From contig NZ_CP091852.1 of NCBI RefSeq assembly GCF_022059845.1, positions 310,001-374,000 of the forward strand: a stretch of DNA of 64,000 nt, given 5' to 3'. The notes under the pieces are model-generated. The model was not told the origin of the DNA. It ran no database searches and was given only the letters and a program-made list of their open reading frames with translations. The stretch comes from Terrirubrum flagellatum (GTDB lineage: Bacteria; Pseudomonadota; Alphaproteobacteria; Rhizobiales; Beijerinckiaceae). The position numbers and the translations under genes are program-made. Of the stretch, positions 44,261 to 52,721 are shown piece after piece (position 1 is the stretch's first letter; the number at the start of each line of letters is the position of its first letter).

Positions 44261-46072
44261 ATGGCAGACCTGTCTCTTGATCTCTTGAGTCTTCGCGCGG
44301 CTTTTCGCGAAGGGCTCGATCCGGTTGCTCTCATCGATGCGGTCTATGACCGCATCGACGCGTCGGGCGACCCGGGAATTTTCATCAGCCTCGTCCCGCG
44401 TCATGAGGCGAGGAAGGCGGCCGCGGCCCTGGGCGGCAGAGAGAAAGGCCCGCTCTGGAGCATTCCCTTCGCGGTCAAGGATAATATTGACGTCGCGGGC
44501 CTTGAGACCACCGCCGCCTGTCCGACTTTTGCTTATCGTCCGGCGGCGCATGCGCCGGCGGTCGAGAGGCTGATCGCGGCCGGCGCGATCGTGATCGGCA
44601 AAACCAATCTCGATCAGTTCGCGACCGGTCTTGTCGGCGTGCGCACGCCCTATCCCGCGCCGAAGAATCCGTTCGATCCCGCCATCATTCCCGGCGGATC
44701 GAGCTCGGGATCGGCGGTCGCGGTGTCGCGAGGGCTCGTCAGCTTCGCGCTCGGCACGGACACGGCCGGATCGGGGCGCATTCCCGCCGGCCTCAATAAT
44801 ATCGTCGGACTGAAGCCGTCGCTTGGCGCGATTTCCGGTCGCGGCATGGTTCCGGCATGCCGGACCCTCGACACCATCTCGATCTTCGCGCTCACCGTTG
44901 ATGACGCATGGAATGTCTTTGAGGTCGCAGCGGGCGAAGACCGCGACGATCCCTATTCGCGGCCATTCGCTCTCTCGCCGGTAGGCGCTATGCCTCCGCG
45001 TTTGAGATTGGGCGTTCCGCGCGAGGAGGATCTCGACTTCTTCGGCGACAGGGCGGCCGAGCGCGCATGGCGCGCCGCTCTTGAAATCGCGCAATCAGCG
45101 GGCGCGTCGTTCGTCCCCGTCGATATGCGCCCGTTCCGCGCTGTCGCGCGGCTTCTCTATGAAGGCCCTTGGGTCGCTGAGCGCCACGCCGCGACGCGGC
45201 AATTTCTTGCGACGAATCCCGATGCGATGCTGCCTGTCACACGCGGCATTATCGAGGGTGCGCTCAAATTCTCTGCGACGGACGCCTTCGCCGCGATCTA
45301 TGAGCTCGCGCGTCTCAAGCGCGAAACAGATGCAGCGCTTGCCTCGCTTGATGCGCTGTTTGTCCCCACCTTGCCGTTGGTCCCGAAGGTCAGCGACCTT
45401 ATCGCTGATCCGCTGACGCCGAACGCCCGGCTCGGCTCCTTCACGAACTTCGTCAACCTGCTCGATCTCGCGGCGCTGGCAATTCCTTCGCCGATGCGCG
45501 ATGATCATCTGCCCGCGGGGGCGACGCTGATCGCGCGGCGTGGATCGGACGCGATGCTCGCTTCGATCGGCCGCACACTGCACCATAAGGCGGACGTCAC
45601 AATGGGCGCGACGGGCGTGCGCTTGCCGCCGCTCGCGCCGCCGTCTCCGCAAACCGATGACAGGATCGAACTTGTCGTTGTTGGCGCCCATCTCTCGGGA
45701 ATGGCGCTCAATCATGAACTGACGTCGCGCGGCGCCGCTTTCCGCAGGGAGGCAAAAACAGAGGCGAGCTATAAACTTTATGCGCTCGCCGGCGGTCCGC
45801 CGCGACGGCCGGGACTTCTGAGAACAACGAAAGGCGCAGGCGCCGAAATTGCGGTCGAGATATGGGCGCTCGCGCCTGACGCGTTCGGGCGATTCGTCGC
45901 CAGCATTCCTGCCCCCTTATCAATCGGAACGATCAAGCTCGCCGATGGATCCGCCGCGAAGGGGTTTCTCGTCGAAGCGGAGGGCATCGTTGACGCAGAG
46001 AACATTTCGCATTTTGGCGGCTGGCGCGCCTATGTCGCACATTCGACCAGCACAATTGAGACCCTATCGTGA
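44261..46072 (+). CDS. atzF: Allophanate hydrolase, AtzF type
   Basis: Amidase-signature enzyme of 603 residues, the length of AtzF (about 605). The catalytic Ser-cisSer-Lys triad is Lys73 (FAVKDN), Ser147 (GGSSSG) and Ser171 (TDTAGSGRIPA). The C-terminal domain (about 470-600) has the allophanate hydrolase pattern VEIWALAPDAFGRFVASIP and LADGSAAKGFLVE. It converts allophanate to CO2 and two ammonia, the last step of biuret and cyanuric acid use. Its stop overlaps the atzG GTG. Unlike DUR1,2 it is not fused to urea carboxylase. Confidence 0.9.
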   Translation: MADLSLDLLSLRAAFREGLDPVALIDAVYDRIDASGDPGIFISLVPRHEARKAAAALGGREKGPLWSIPFAVKDNIDVAGLETTAACPTFAYRPAAHAPAVERLIAAGAIVIGKTNLDQFATGLVGVRTPYPAPKNPFDPAIIPGGSSSGSAVAVSRGLVSFALGTDTAGSGRIPAGLNNIVGLKPSLGAISGRGMVPACRTLDTISIFALTVDDAWNVFEVAAGEDRDDPYSRPFALSPVGAMPPRLRLGVPREEDLDFFGDRAAERAWRAALEIAQSAGASFVPVDMRPFRAVARLLYEGPWVAERHAATRQFLATNPDAMLPVTRGIIEGALKFSATDAFAAIYELARLKRETDAALASLDALFVPTLPLVPKVSDLIADPLTPNARLGSFTNFVNLLDLAALAIPSPMRDDHLPAGATLIARRGSDAMLASIGRTLHHKADVTMGATGVRLPPLAPPSPQTDDRIELVVVGAHLSGMALNHELTSRGAAFRREAKTEASYKLYALAGGPPRRPGLLRTTKGAGAEIAVEIWALAPDAFGRFVASIPAPLSIGTIKLADGSAAKGFLVEAEGIVDAENISHFGGWRAYVAHSTSTIETLS

Positions 46073-46272
46073 AGCCTGAAGACATCGACATCGACGCCTA
46101 TATTGCGGTTGCATCCGCTGCGATCGGACTGACGATCGATCCGCAATATCGCGACGAGGTCGCGCGGCAGTTCGGGTTGCTTTTGCGCGCGGCGGCGCTC
46201 GTCGATGGCGCCGACGGCGTGACGCGGCTTGAAGAGCCTGCTCCGATCTTCACGCCCGGAGCGCGCGGATGA
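46069..46272 (+). CDS. atzG: AtzG, small subunit of the 1-carboxybiuret hydrolase complex
   Basis: Protein of 67 residues (DUF4089 family). It has the helix pattern IDIDAYIAVASAAIGL and YRDEVARQFGLLLRAAALV, like GatC-related AtzG, which binds and stabilises AtzE. It lies exactly between atzF and atzE with GTGA and ATGA overlaps at both ends, which matches the atz operon. The GTG start is chosen for the overlap. Easily missed because of its size. Confidence 0.85.
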   Translation: MKPEDIDIDAYIAVASAAIGLTIDPQYRDEVARQFGLLLRAAALVDGADGVTRLEEPAPIFTPGARG

Positions 46273-47666
46273 GTCGCGCGCCGGGCTTTGCTTTTGAGAT
46301 CGCCAACTCTGTCTCACGCGGTGAGACGTCCGCGTCCGGCATCGTCGAGGACGCGTTGTCGCGTATCGACGCTCGCGACCGCGATGTCGGCGCATTCACG
46401 GATGTCGTTGCCGAACGCGCGCGGCGCAAGGCTGCTATTATAGACGCCGATCGCGCCGCCGGCCGCGCGATAGGTCCGCTCGCCGGCGTGCCGTTTGCGG
46501 TCAAAAACCTTTTCGACGTCGAAGGGCTTCCCACCCGCGCCGGATCGAAGATCAATCGCGAGCGATCGCCAGCCGCGCGCGACGGCGCGCTCGTGCGCAA
46601 GCTGGAGGGCGCGGGCGCGATTCTCCTCGGCGCGCTCAACATGGGCGAATACGCCTACGATTTCACCGGCGAAAACGCCCATGACGGCCCCTCGCGCAAT
46701 CCACATGATCTGACGCGCATGTCCGGCGGCTCGTCCGGCGGCTCGGCCGCAGCCGTCGCCGCGGGCTTTGCGCCGCTGTCGCTCGCCTCCGACACCAATG
46801 GATCGATCCGCGTGCCGTCTTCTTTCTGCGGTTTGTTTGGATTGAAGCCGACTTACGGCCGCCTGTCGCGCGCCGGAACTTTTCCCTTTGTCGATAGTCT
46901 CGATCATCTCGGGCCAATTGCTCGCTGTGTGAAGGACCTCGCGCTTTCCTATGATGCGATGCAAGGGGCGGATGCGGACGATCCCGCGTGCCAACCGCCG
47001 GGACATGCTCCGACGCTGCGTGAGATCGAGCTTGGCGCCAACGGGCTGCGCGTCGCGATCGCCGATGATTATTTTGCGCGTGGTGGATTTCCAGAAGCGT
47101 TTGCGGCGGTCGAGCGTGTTGCAAATGCGCTGAACGCGACGCGGCGCGTCGTCTTTCCCGAGGCGGCGCGAGCGCGGGCCGCCGCCTATCTCATTACGGC
47201 AAGCGAGGGCGGCGCGCTCCATCGCCGCACGCTTGCGGCGCGCGCCGCCGACTACGATCCGGATACGCGCTGCCGGCTCATGGCCGGCGCCATGATCCCG
47301 ACGGCTTGGATCAATGACGCGCAACGGTTTCGTCGCTGGTTTCATGATCGCGCGCTGGAGATCTTCCGCGATGTCGACATCGTCATTGCGCCTGCGACGC
47401 CATTTTCCGCGCCGAAACTCGGACAGAAGAGTTTCATGCTTGATGGCTCCGAGATTCCCTTGCGGGCCAATATTGGCGTGTTCACGCAGCCGATTTCCTT
47501 CGTCGGTCTGCCGGTCGTCGCAGCGCCCGCCGCGGCGTCAGGCGAGGCGCCTATTGGCGTGCAGATCATTGCAGCGCCCTGGCGCGAGGATCTCGCGCTG
47601 AGAGCAGCTTTCGAACTTGAACGCACAGGCGTCTCCCGCGCCCCCGTCGCCGCGTCTTTTGCCTGA
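46269..47666 (+). CDS. atzE: AtzE, 1-carboxybiuret amidohydrolase
   Basis: Amidase-signature enzyme of 465 residues. The triad is Lys79 (FAVKNLFDVEG), Ser155 (SGGSSGGS) and Ser179 (SDTNGSIRVP). PLAGVPFAVKNLFDVEGLPT and DFTGENAHDGPSRNP match AtzE. In the cyanuric acid pathway AtzE with AtzG hydrolyses 1-carboxybiuret, the product of cyanuric acid hydrolase, to 1,3-dicarboxyurea. Its presence implies that a cyanuric-acid ring opener exists elsewhere or was lost. Confidence 0.87.
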   Translation: MSRAPGFAFEIANSVSRGETSASGIVEDALSRIDARDRDVGAFTDVVAERARRKAAIIDADRAAGRAIGPLAGVPFAVKNLFDVEGLPTRAGSKINRERSPAARDGALVRKLEGAGAILLGALNMGEYAYDFTGENAHDGPSRNPHDLTRMSGGSSGGSAAAVAAGFAPLSLASDTNGSIRVPSSFCGLFGLKPTYGRLSRAGTFPFVDSLDHLGPIARCVKDLALSYDAMQGADADDPACQPPGHAPTLREIELGANGLRVAIADDYFARGGFPEAFAAVERVANALNATRRVVFPEAARARAAAYLITASEGGALHRRTLAARAADYDPDTRCRLMAGAMIPTAWINDAQRFRRWFHDRALEIFRDVDIVIAPATPFSAPKLGQKSFMLDGSEIPLRANIGVFTQPISFVGLPVVAAPAAASGEAPIGVQIIAAPWREDLALRAAFELERTGVSRAPVAASFA

Positions 47667-47670
47667 GGTC

Positions 47671-48066
47671 ATGATGGAAATCGACATTCCCGAGGTGAAG
47701 GCCGAGGTTGAAGCCGTGTTCCGACGCTATGAGACGGCGCTCGTCGACAACGATGTGGATACGCTCGATGAGCTTTTTCACAGGGATGCGCGCACGCTGC
47801 GCTTCGGCGCCGGAGAGAATCTGTTTGGCTATGACGCGATCGCGAATTTCCGCGCCGCGCGCTCGCCGGCGGGGCTCGCGCGCACGCTCGAAGGTACGGT
47901 TATCACTACATTTGGCTGCGATTTCGCGACCGCCTCGACGCTATTTCGGCGCGCGAGCGTGCCAGGAAAAGTAGGTCGACAAACGCAGACATGGGTGAGG
48001 TTTGCGGATGGCTGGAAAGTAGTTGCGGCGCATGTCTCACTGATTCAGGAAACGAGCGAGCGTTGA
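47671..48066 (+). CDS. atzH: AtzH-like protein (DUF3225, NTF2 fold)
   Basis: Protein of 131 residues with VEAVFRRYETALVDNDVDTL, ELFHRDARTLRFGAGENLFG, TLEGTVITTFGCDFATASTL and TWVRFADGWKVVAAHVSLI, the AtzH/DUF3225 pattern. AtzH of Pseudomonas ADP was reported to decarboxylate/hydrolyse 1,3-dicarboxyurea to allophanate, preventing a dead end between AtzE and AtzF. ATG 47671 or 47674; GAGG lies just upstream of the first. It is the last gene of the plus-strand operon, convergent with the M24 gene 29 bases later. Confidence 0.85.
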   Translation: MMEIDIPEVKAEVEAVFRRYETALVDNDVDTLDELFHRDARTLRFGAGENLFGYDAIANFRAARSPAGLARTLEGTVITTFGCDFATASTLFRRASVPGKVGRQTQTWVRFADGWKVVAAHVSLIQETSER

Positions 48067-48095
48067 CCGCGTTGCAGGCTGCGCGCTCGCTTGCA

Positions 48096-49292
48096 TCATC
48101 TCATATGAAGCTCAAGCGGAATGTCGCTCAACAGCTCCGCGGCGCCTTCCGTGATGACGAAGGTCTGGCCAAGTCCCGCGGCAAGTCCGGTGCGCGTATC
48201 CGGGATCATGATATGGACGAACAGCACCATGCCCGGCTGCATGATCAGAGGATTACCGCTGTAGATCATCGGCGGCACATCCATCCAGGTGGGGCGGAAG
48301 GTGCAGCCGAGCGAATAGCCGCAGGCGGCGAAGCGCTCCTTGGCGAAGCCGGCGGCGTCGAGCACGCGGCGATGAATGTCATCGAGCGTTCCAAGCTCGC
48401 GGCCAGCGCGGGCGGACGCAACGATTTCGTTCAGCGCGTCGGCTGCAACCTTGATCATGTCCTCGTGTCGCGGATCGACCTTGCCGATGGCGACCGTGTG
48501 CTCGATGCAGACGTGATAGCGGCAATAGGACGCGCCAAGTTCGATCATCATCTGATCGTTGGCGTCGAGCCGCCGAGGGCCACCGACGCCGCGGCCATAG
48601 AGAGCGCGCGGGCCTGAATTCACCAGCGGACCGCCGGCCGGCATGTCGCCGCCGGCGGCGAGCATCGCAGCGATGCCTGCGGCGGTCGCTTCGCTGTCGA
48701 GCGCGCCGGGGCGCGTCGCGCCGACCATCGCGTGCACCGCCGCATCCGCGAGCTTGCCCGCCTCGCGGACATAGACGAGTTCCGCCGATGATTTCATCAG
48801 ACGCAGATTGCGCACGAGATCGGAGGCGTCCTCGAGCGCGCAGAATCCGTTGAGCGCAGATTCGACTTCGCGGCAATTCGCGCCCGTGAGGCCATAGGTC
48901 GCAAACTCGACGCCGACCTTCGCGCCCTCGCAGCCCAACTCTTCAAGAATGCCGCGCAATTCCAGCGCCGGCCGGACGCCCTCCGTGTTCAGCCAGATGC
49001 GGATGTCGTCATAGAGCGAAGAGACTTCCGCCTGCCGCAGATCGGGCCTGCGCGTCAGCAATACCGTCGGCTTCTCGTCGGCGGTGATCACGCCGACCTG
49101 AAAGAAAACATAGCCCGCGGTGTCGAAGCCGGTCAGATAATAATGGCTTTCCTGCGCGAACACGAGGAGCGCGGCGAGGCCGCGCCGCTTCATCTCGGCG
49201 CGCGCGTGGGCGATGCGGCTCTGATGCTCCTCGGCCGTGAAGCGCAAGGTGACGGAACGGCCGCCCGCAGTTTTCGCTGCGATTTCACTCAT
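48096..49292 (-). CDS. M24-fold hydrolase without metal ligands, ectoine-hydrolase-like (copy A)
   Basis: Pita-bread-fold protein of 398 residues with an N-terminal creatinase domain (HYYLTGFDTAGYVFFQ, about 50-66). The five metal ligands of M24 peptidases are all replaced: the Asp pair region reads IELGASYCRYHVCIEHT, the His loop reads CGYSLGC, and the two Glu positions are His360 and Gly375. The YCRYH and GYSLG-PxW patterns resemble ectoine hydrolase DoeA/EutD, a metal-free ring-opening enzyme whose reported catalytic Glu (255) aligns with Glu251 here. So a cyclic amide or amidine substrate is likelier than a peptide. Last gene of a minus-strand transporter operon. Confidence 0.75.
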   Translation of the reverse strand: MSEIAAKTAGGRSVTLRFTAEEHQSRIAHARAEMKRRGLAALLVFAQESHYYLTGFDTAGYVFFQVGVITADEKPTVLLTRRPDLRQAEVSSLYDDIRIWLNTEGVRPALELRGILEELGCEGAKVGVEFATYGLTGANCREVESALNGFCALEDASDLVRNLRLMKSSAELVYVREAGKLADAAVHAMVGATRPGALDSEATAAGIAAMLAAGGDMPAGGPLVNSGPRALYGRGVGGPRRLDANDQMMIELGASYCRYHVCIEHTVAIGKVDPRHEDMIKVAADALNEIVASARAGRELGTLDDIHRRVLDAAGFAKERFAACGYSLGCTFRPTWMDVPPMIYSGNPLIMQPGMVLFVHIMIPDTRTGLAAGLGQTFVITEGAAELLSDIPLELHMR

Positions 49293-49310
49293 GATGGGCT
49301 CCTTCAGAAT

Positions 49311-50954
49311 TCAGCGGGCGACAGCCGCGTCCGTTCGCATCGCCTCAAGCAGCGAGCGGGTGTAGGGATGGCGATGCTCCGCATCGAAATCTTCGGCGTC
49401 GAACAGATCGACAAGGTCGCCGCGATAGACGACCGCGATGCGATGGGCGATCTGGCGCACGAGATTGATGTCGTGCGTGATGAAGATGAAGGACGCGCCC
49501 GTGCGCGCGCGCAGATCGACCAGAAGCCGCGCGACAGACGCCTGCACCGACACGTCGAGCGATGACGTCACTTCATCGCAGATCACGAGTTTCGGCTCGG
49601 CTGCGAAGGCGCGCGCGATAGCGACGCGCTGCTTTTCGCCGCCTGACAATTGATGGGGGTAACGGTCGGCGAAGTCGGCAGGCAAACGAACCTGTTCGAG
49701 CAGCGCCGCGATCCGTTCCTTGATCTCCGAGCCCTTCGCCAGACCGTAAAGTTTCAGCGGCCGCGACAGGATCTCGCTCACGCGCTGGCGCGGATTGAGC
49801 GAGGAATCGGGGTGCTGGAACACGATCTGCGCCGACCGCCGATAAGTGCGATCCAGTGATGTCCGGCCAGTGAATGTGCGGCCGCTAAACTCAATCTCAC
49901 CGGAGAAATCCTGCAATCCCGCGATCGCCTTGGCGACGGTCGATTTGCCGGAGCCGGACTCGCCGACCACGCCGAGAATTTCGCCTTCGCGCACGTCGAG
50001 ATTGATCGAACGCGCGCCGATCACGCGTTCGCGCGCGGAGCCCATCAAGCGGCGGATGATCGACGTCTCGCCATAGCTCACGGTCAGATCGCGCATGCGC
50101 ATCAGAGTAGGCGCGCCTGCCGATGGTCCCTTGTCGGCGAGTCTGACTTCGGGGCGCGGGATCGCGGCGAGCAACGCCTTCGTATAGTCGCGCTGCGGGC
50201 TGGCGAAAATGTCGGCCGTGCGGCCGCTCTCGACAATCTCGCCGCGATGGATCACGGCGACGTCATGGGCGACGCGCGAGACCAGCGCGAGGTCATGCGA
50301 GATGTAAAGCGCCGCAACGCCCGTATCTTCCTGGAGCTTGACGAAGAGATCGAGAATCTGCCGCGACGTGATCACGTCAAGTGCGGTCGTCGGCTCATCA
50401 AAAATGATGCAATCGGGATTGCAGGCGAAGGCGGTTGCGATCACCACGCGCTGCTTCTCGCCACCGGACGCCTGATGGGGATAGCGCTCCATCATTTCGG
50501 CCGGGCGCGCAATGCCGGTGCGCGCCAGCAGTTCCTGCCCCTCCGCAAGTGCGTCACGCTTCGACAATTTGCGGTGTCGGATCAGCACTTCGGCGATCTG
50601 GTCGCCAAGACGCAAGGTCGGATTGAGCGACGTGCTCGGATCCTGGAACACCATGCTGATGCGCTGCCCGCGAAGCGCCGCTATCTCCGACCGGCTCTTG
50701 GCGCGCAAACCCTCGCCGGAGAGGTAGAGCGAACCATCGCCTTCGCGCGCATTGGCGGGGAGATAGCGCATGATCGCCCATGCGAGCGAGGTCTTGCCGG
50801 AGCCGGACTCGCCGACGAGGCCCAGCGTGCGGCCTCTCACGACGGAGAGGTCGACTGATTTGAGCGCATGGAAAAGGCCGCTCCGCGTCGCGTAACTCAG
50901 CGAATAGCCCCGCGCTTCGAGCGTCGGCGGCGCTGGCTGCACGTCCGCCTTCAT
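49311..50954 (-). CDS. Fused DppD-DppF ATP-binding protein (second system)
   Basis: Double ATPase of 547 residues. First domain: GESGSGKTSLAWAIM (about 46) with ASGGEKQRVVIATAFA. Second: [16 protein letters not shown] with LSGGEKQRVAIARAFA and VICDEVTSSLDVSVQ. ATG 50954 overlaps the upstream permease stop (ATGA); the frame is open 50 codons further but that part is a shadow of the permease gene. Powers the importer at 50951-54257. Confidence 0.9.
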   Translation of the reverse strand: MKADVQPAPPTLEARGYSLSYATRSGLFHALKSVDLSVVRGRTLGLVGESGSGKTSLAWAIMRYLPANAREGDGSLYLSGEGLRAKSRSEIAALRGQRISMVFQDPSTSLNPTLRLGDQIAEVLIRHRKLSKRDALAEGQELLARTGIARPAEMMERYPHQASGGEKQRVVIATAFACNPDCIIFDEPTTALDVITSRQILDLFVKLQEDTGVAALYISHDLALVSRVAHDVAVIHRGEIVESGRTADIFASPQRDYTKALLAAIPRPEVRLADKGPSAGAPTLMRMRDLTVSYGETSIIRRLMGSARERVIGARSINLDVREGEILGVVGESGSGKSTVAKAIAGLQDFSGEIEFSGRTFTGRTSLDRTYRRSAQIVFQHPDSSLNPRQRVSEILSRPLKLYGLAKGSEIKERIAALLEQVRLPADFADRYPHQLSGGEKQRVAIARAFAAEPKLVICDEVTSSLDVSVQASVARLLVDLRARTGASFIFITHDINLVRQIAHRIAVVYRGDLVDLFDAEDFDAEHRHPYTRSLLEAMRTDAAVAR

Positions 50955-51769
50955 CGATGCGCCCTGGGGTCGATGAGATCGCGCAGCGCGTCGCCGAACA
51001 GGTTGAAGCCGAGCGCCGCGATGGCGATGGCGACGCCGGGGACTGCGACGCAGGCGGGATTGCGGAACATGAACTGACGCGCTTCGGCGATCATCAGGCC
51101 CCATTCCGTGCTCGGCGGCTGCGCGCCAAGACCGAGAAAGCCGAGCGTGGCGCCAAGCATGATGGCAAAGGAGACGCGGATGGTCGCTTCGATGATGATC
51201 GGGCCAATCGTGTTCGGCAGCACTTCGCGCAACACCACGTAGCCGCGAGATTCGCCGCGCGCGACGGCGGCAAGCACATAGTCGCGCGTCCGCACCGACA
51301 GCACCGCGCTGCGCGCGATGCGGGCAAGGCCCGGCGTGAAAGCGATGGCGACCGCGAGCATAGCGTTGCCCGTACCGCCGCCAAGCACGGTGACAATCAG
51401 CAGCGTGAAGAGAAGATCAGGCACCGCGATCAGCCCGTCGAGCAGACGCATCACGAGATTGTCGACTATTCCGCCGATCGAACCCGCCATGACGCCGATT
51501 GCGGCGCCGGCGATGACGCCGATCAGGGTCGCGCCAAGGCCGAACAGGATCGTCGCGCGCGCGCCATGCAGCAGGCGCGACAGGAGATCGCGGCCGAACT
51601 GATCCGTGCCGAGCCAGAATTGCGCCGAGGGACCTTGCAGACGCGATATCGTGTGGAATTGCTGGGGATCGTAGGGGGCGATCAGCGGTCCCAGCACGAC
51701 AGCGAAAGCCACGAGGCCAAGCAGGATCGCGGCTGCGACTCCGGCCGGCCGCCTCAAATAATCACGCAT
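50951..51769 (-). CDS. DppC-type ABC transporter permease (second system)
   Basis: Permease of 272 residues with IAPYDPQQFHTISRLQGPSA, LGTDQFGRDLLSRLLHGARA and GFLGLGAQPPSTEWGLMIAE, the usual DppC markers. It overlaps the end of the DppB gene by 8 bases. Confidence 0.9.
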   Translation of the reverse strand: MRDYLRRPAGVAAAILLGLVAFAVVLGPLIAPYDPQQFHTISRLQGPSAQFWLGTDQFGRDLLSRLLHGARATILFGLGATLIGVIAGAAIGVMAGSIGGIVDNLVMRLLDGLIAVPDLLFTLLIVTVLGGGTGNAMLAVAIAFTPGLARIARSAVLSVRTRDYVLAAVARGESRGYVVLREVLPNTIGPIIIEATIRVSFAIMLGATLGFLGLGAQPPSTEWGLMIAEARQFMFRNPACVAVPGVAIAIAALGFNLFGDALRDLIDPRAHR

Positions 51770-52712
51770 AGCGGACGCGCGGATCGAGCGCCGCGATCAC
51801 GATGTCGGCGACGAGGTTGGAGATGGCGTAGGTCGCGGCGAGCACAAGCGTTGCGGCCTGGATGACGGGGAGATCGCGATTCTGCAGGGCATAGATCATC
51901 AGCCGCCCGAGGCCTGGCCAGGCGAACACTTCTTCAACGACGAGAATGCCGCCGAGGAGATAGCCGACATCGAGCGAAATCACCGCCACCGCCGGCGCCA
52001 TCGCGTTGCGTAGCGCGTGGCGGAGAACGACGGCGGTTTCGGATAGGCCCTTCAACCGTGCGGCGCGGACATAGTCACTCGCGAGCACGTCGGACATCTC
52101 GCTGCGCACCTGCCGCGCGATATGAGCCGTGAGGATGAGGCTGAGCGTCGCCGTCGGCAGCACGAGATGGGAGAGAAAGCCTGTCACGCTTTCATTGATC
52201 GGCGTGAAGCCGCCGGCGGGCAGAAATCCGCGCTCGGGGCTCGCGAAGATCACCAGCAGCAGCGTCGCCGTCACGAATTCCGGCAGCGCGGTGCCGATAT
52301 AGGCGAAGAAGCTGATCACGAGATCGGTGAAGCCGCCGCGCCTGAGCGCCGAGAGAACGCCAAGCGGAATCGCGATCACAGTCACCGTGAGCAGCGACGC
52401 GGCCGCGAGCGCCGCCGAGCGCCAGAACGCTTCGCCGATCAGATGCGTCACCGGCTGCGACAGCCGCATCGACACGCCCCAGTCGCCACTCAGCGTGCGG
52501 CCGAGCCAGCGCAGATATTGAACATACCAGGGATGATCGAGGCCAAGCGAAAGTTCGAGCAGGCGGCGCTGCTCGTCCGTCGCATATTCGCCGAGGATCA
52601 TCACCGCCGCATTGCCCGGCAGAATCTGCGTGATGGCGAAGACTGTCAGCGAAACGATCAGCAGGACGACAAGGATCGCGGCCAACCGCCGGATGAGGTA
52701 GGCCGCGTCCAT
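51762..52712 (-). CDS. DppB-type ABC transporter permease (second system)
   Basis: Permease of 316 residues with FAITQILPGNAAVMILGEYA, LGLDHPWYVQYLRWLGRTL and VRAARLKGLSETAVVLRHAL, as in DppB/GsiC. It starts 9 bases after the binding protein stop. Confidence 0.9.
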   Translation of the reverse strand: MDAAYLIRRLAAILVVLLIVSLTVFAITQILPGNAAVMILGEYATDEQRRLLELSLGLDHPWYVQYLRWLGRTLSGDWGVSMRLSQPVTHLIGEAFWRSAALAAASLLTVTVIAIPLGVLSALRRGGFTDLVISFFAYIGTALPEFVTATLLLVIFASPERGFLPAGGFTPINESVTGFLSHLVLPTATLSLILTAHIARQVRSEMSDVLASDYVRAARLKGLSETAVVLRHALRNAMAPAVAVISLDVGYLLGGILVVEEVFAWPGLGRLMIYALQNRDLPVIQAATLVLAATYAISNLVADIVIAALDPRVRYA

Positions 52713-52721
52713 TTCTCGCTC

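Noticed and set aside
48096-49292. Annotation as a functional Xaa-Pro aminopeptidase
   Set aside because: All five M24 metal ligands are replaced, so a metallopeptidase call would mislead.
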